From Nitrospirota bacterium (GTDB lineage: Bacteria > Nitrospirota > JAOUDF01): a DNA stretch of 6,049 bases. The position numbers and the translations under genes are program-made. The notes under the pieces were generated by a model. It ran no database searches. It saw only the letters and a program-made list of their open reading frames with translations, and was not told the origin of the DNA. Position 1 is the stretch's first letter; every line of letters starts with the position of its first letter. Positions 5,550-6,049 of this stretch are shown here, piece by piece. The stretch spans positions 1 to 6,049 of the forward strand of contig JAOUDF010000152.1 of the NCBI GenBank assembly GCA_029859385.1, written 5' to 3'.

Positions 5550-6049
5550 GATCCTGTCGGCAGCAGACTGTCCCGATGGCCTGCCCAGCCGTAGTTACCA
5601 TCAATTTGAGCTCATCCTCACGTATCGACAAAGGCGGCATCATCACTATCACGTTCCCCAGGGGGCGGAGGATGATGCCGCCTTTTCGCATCTCCATGCA
5701 GACCTTGTGACCGATACGGTCCGTCAGCGGATAAGGCTCCTTTGACGCCTTGTCCTGCACCAGCTCGACTCCCACCATTACCCCGCATTGGCGGATCTCT
5801 CCGACATGGGGGTGCACTTTCAACCCTTCCAGCAGTTCGACAAACAGCGCGATCTTTGACTGAAGACGATCTATCAGCCGCTCGTTTTCGAACAGGTCGA
5901 GATTGGCCAGGGCAATGGCGCATCCCAGCGGATTGCCGGTGTAGGTATGGCCGTGGAAGAAGGTTTTGAACTCCTCGTATTCGCCGAGGAATGCCTCGTA
6001 TATGCGCTCGGTGGCAAGGGTCGCGGCCAGCGGCATGTATCCGCCGGTA
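5539..6049 (-). CDS. bioA: Adenosylmethionine-8-amino-7-oxononanoate aminotransferase, C-terminal part (gene runs off the right edge)
   Basis: PLP enzyme of biotin synthesis that uses S-adenosylmethionine to aminate 8-amino-7-oxononanoate to 7,8-diaminononanoate in the cytoplasm. The last 169 residues are visible, somewhat over a third of a usual BioA of about 430-450 residues. The visible part opens with TGGYMPLAAT, which directly follows the PLP-binding lysine in this family; the lysine itself must lie just outside the window. FFHGHTYTGNPLGCA, with the phosphate-contacting threonine, and the C-terminal RPLGNVIVMMPPLSI are typical of BioA rather than of other class III aminotransferases. The stop codon (5541-5539) lies inside the end of the convergent glycoside hydrolase gene. 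It is probably the last gene of a biotin unit to the right, which cannot be confirmed here. Confidence 0.92.
   Translation of the reverse strand, partial: TGGYMPLAATLATERIYEAFLGEYEEFKTFFHGHTYTGNPLGCAIALANLDLFENERLIDRLQSKIALFVELLEGLKVHPHVGEIRQCGVMVGVELVQDKASKEPYPLTDRIGHKVCMEMRKGGIILRPLGNVIVMMPPLSIREDELKLMVTTAGQAIGTVCCRQDLTP

Overview
The window carries parts of a chromosome that looks most like a deltaproteobacterium of the Geobacter/Pelobacter group (Desulfuromonadales). This is inferred from the feel of the Era, amidase and glycoside-hydrolase proteins, the mid-to-high G+C, and the iron-sulfur flavoprotein. No rRNA or other decisive marker is present, so the assignment is tentative.

Layout. 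Positions 1-327 hold the end of an unrecognised gene of lower G+C (about 52% over the first 240 bases by hand count, against 60% or more in sampled lines of the neighbours). It is followed at once (329-360) by what looks like the left half of an integron attC recombination site. I read this edge as a gene-cassette remnant. An iron-sulfur flavoprotein of the NADPH-dependent FMN reductase fold follows on the plus strand (439-1104). It converges, with a 3-base gap, on the GTPase gene era (minus strand, 1108-2019). Upstream of era on the same strand is a large exported N-acetylmuramoyl-L-alanine amidase with Ig-like and fibronectin-III-like domains (2127-4187). A 120-base divergent intergenic region containing a perfect 8+1+8 palindrome separates it from a plus-strand exported putative glycoside hydrolase of the DUF4015 type (4308-5549). 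That gene overlaps by 11 bases the convergent 3' end of bioA (minus strand), which is cut by the right edge.

How the genes fit together. The amidase and the putative glycosidase are divergent, both exported, and share a control region with a likely operator, so they may form a small cell-envelope remodelling pair. era is a housekeeping ribosome-assembly gene. It appears to have its own good sigma70-like promoter in the gap after the amidase gene, and a strongly signalled short reading frame overlaps its start. bioA belongs to biotin synthesis and is probably the last gene of a unit lying to the right. The flavoprotein is a stand-alone redox gene of unknown partner.

I see no tRNA, rRNA, CRISPR array, complete insertion sequence or clear rho-independent terminator.
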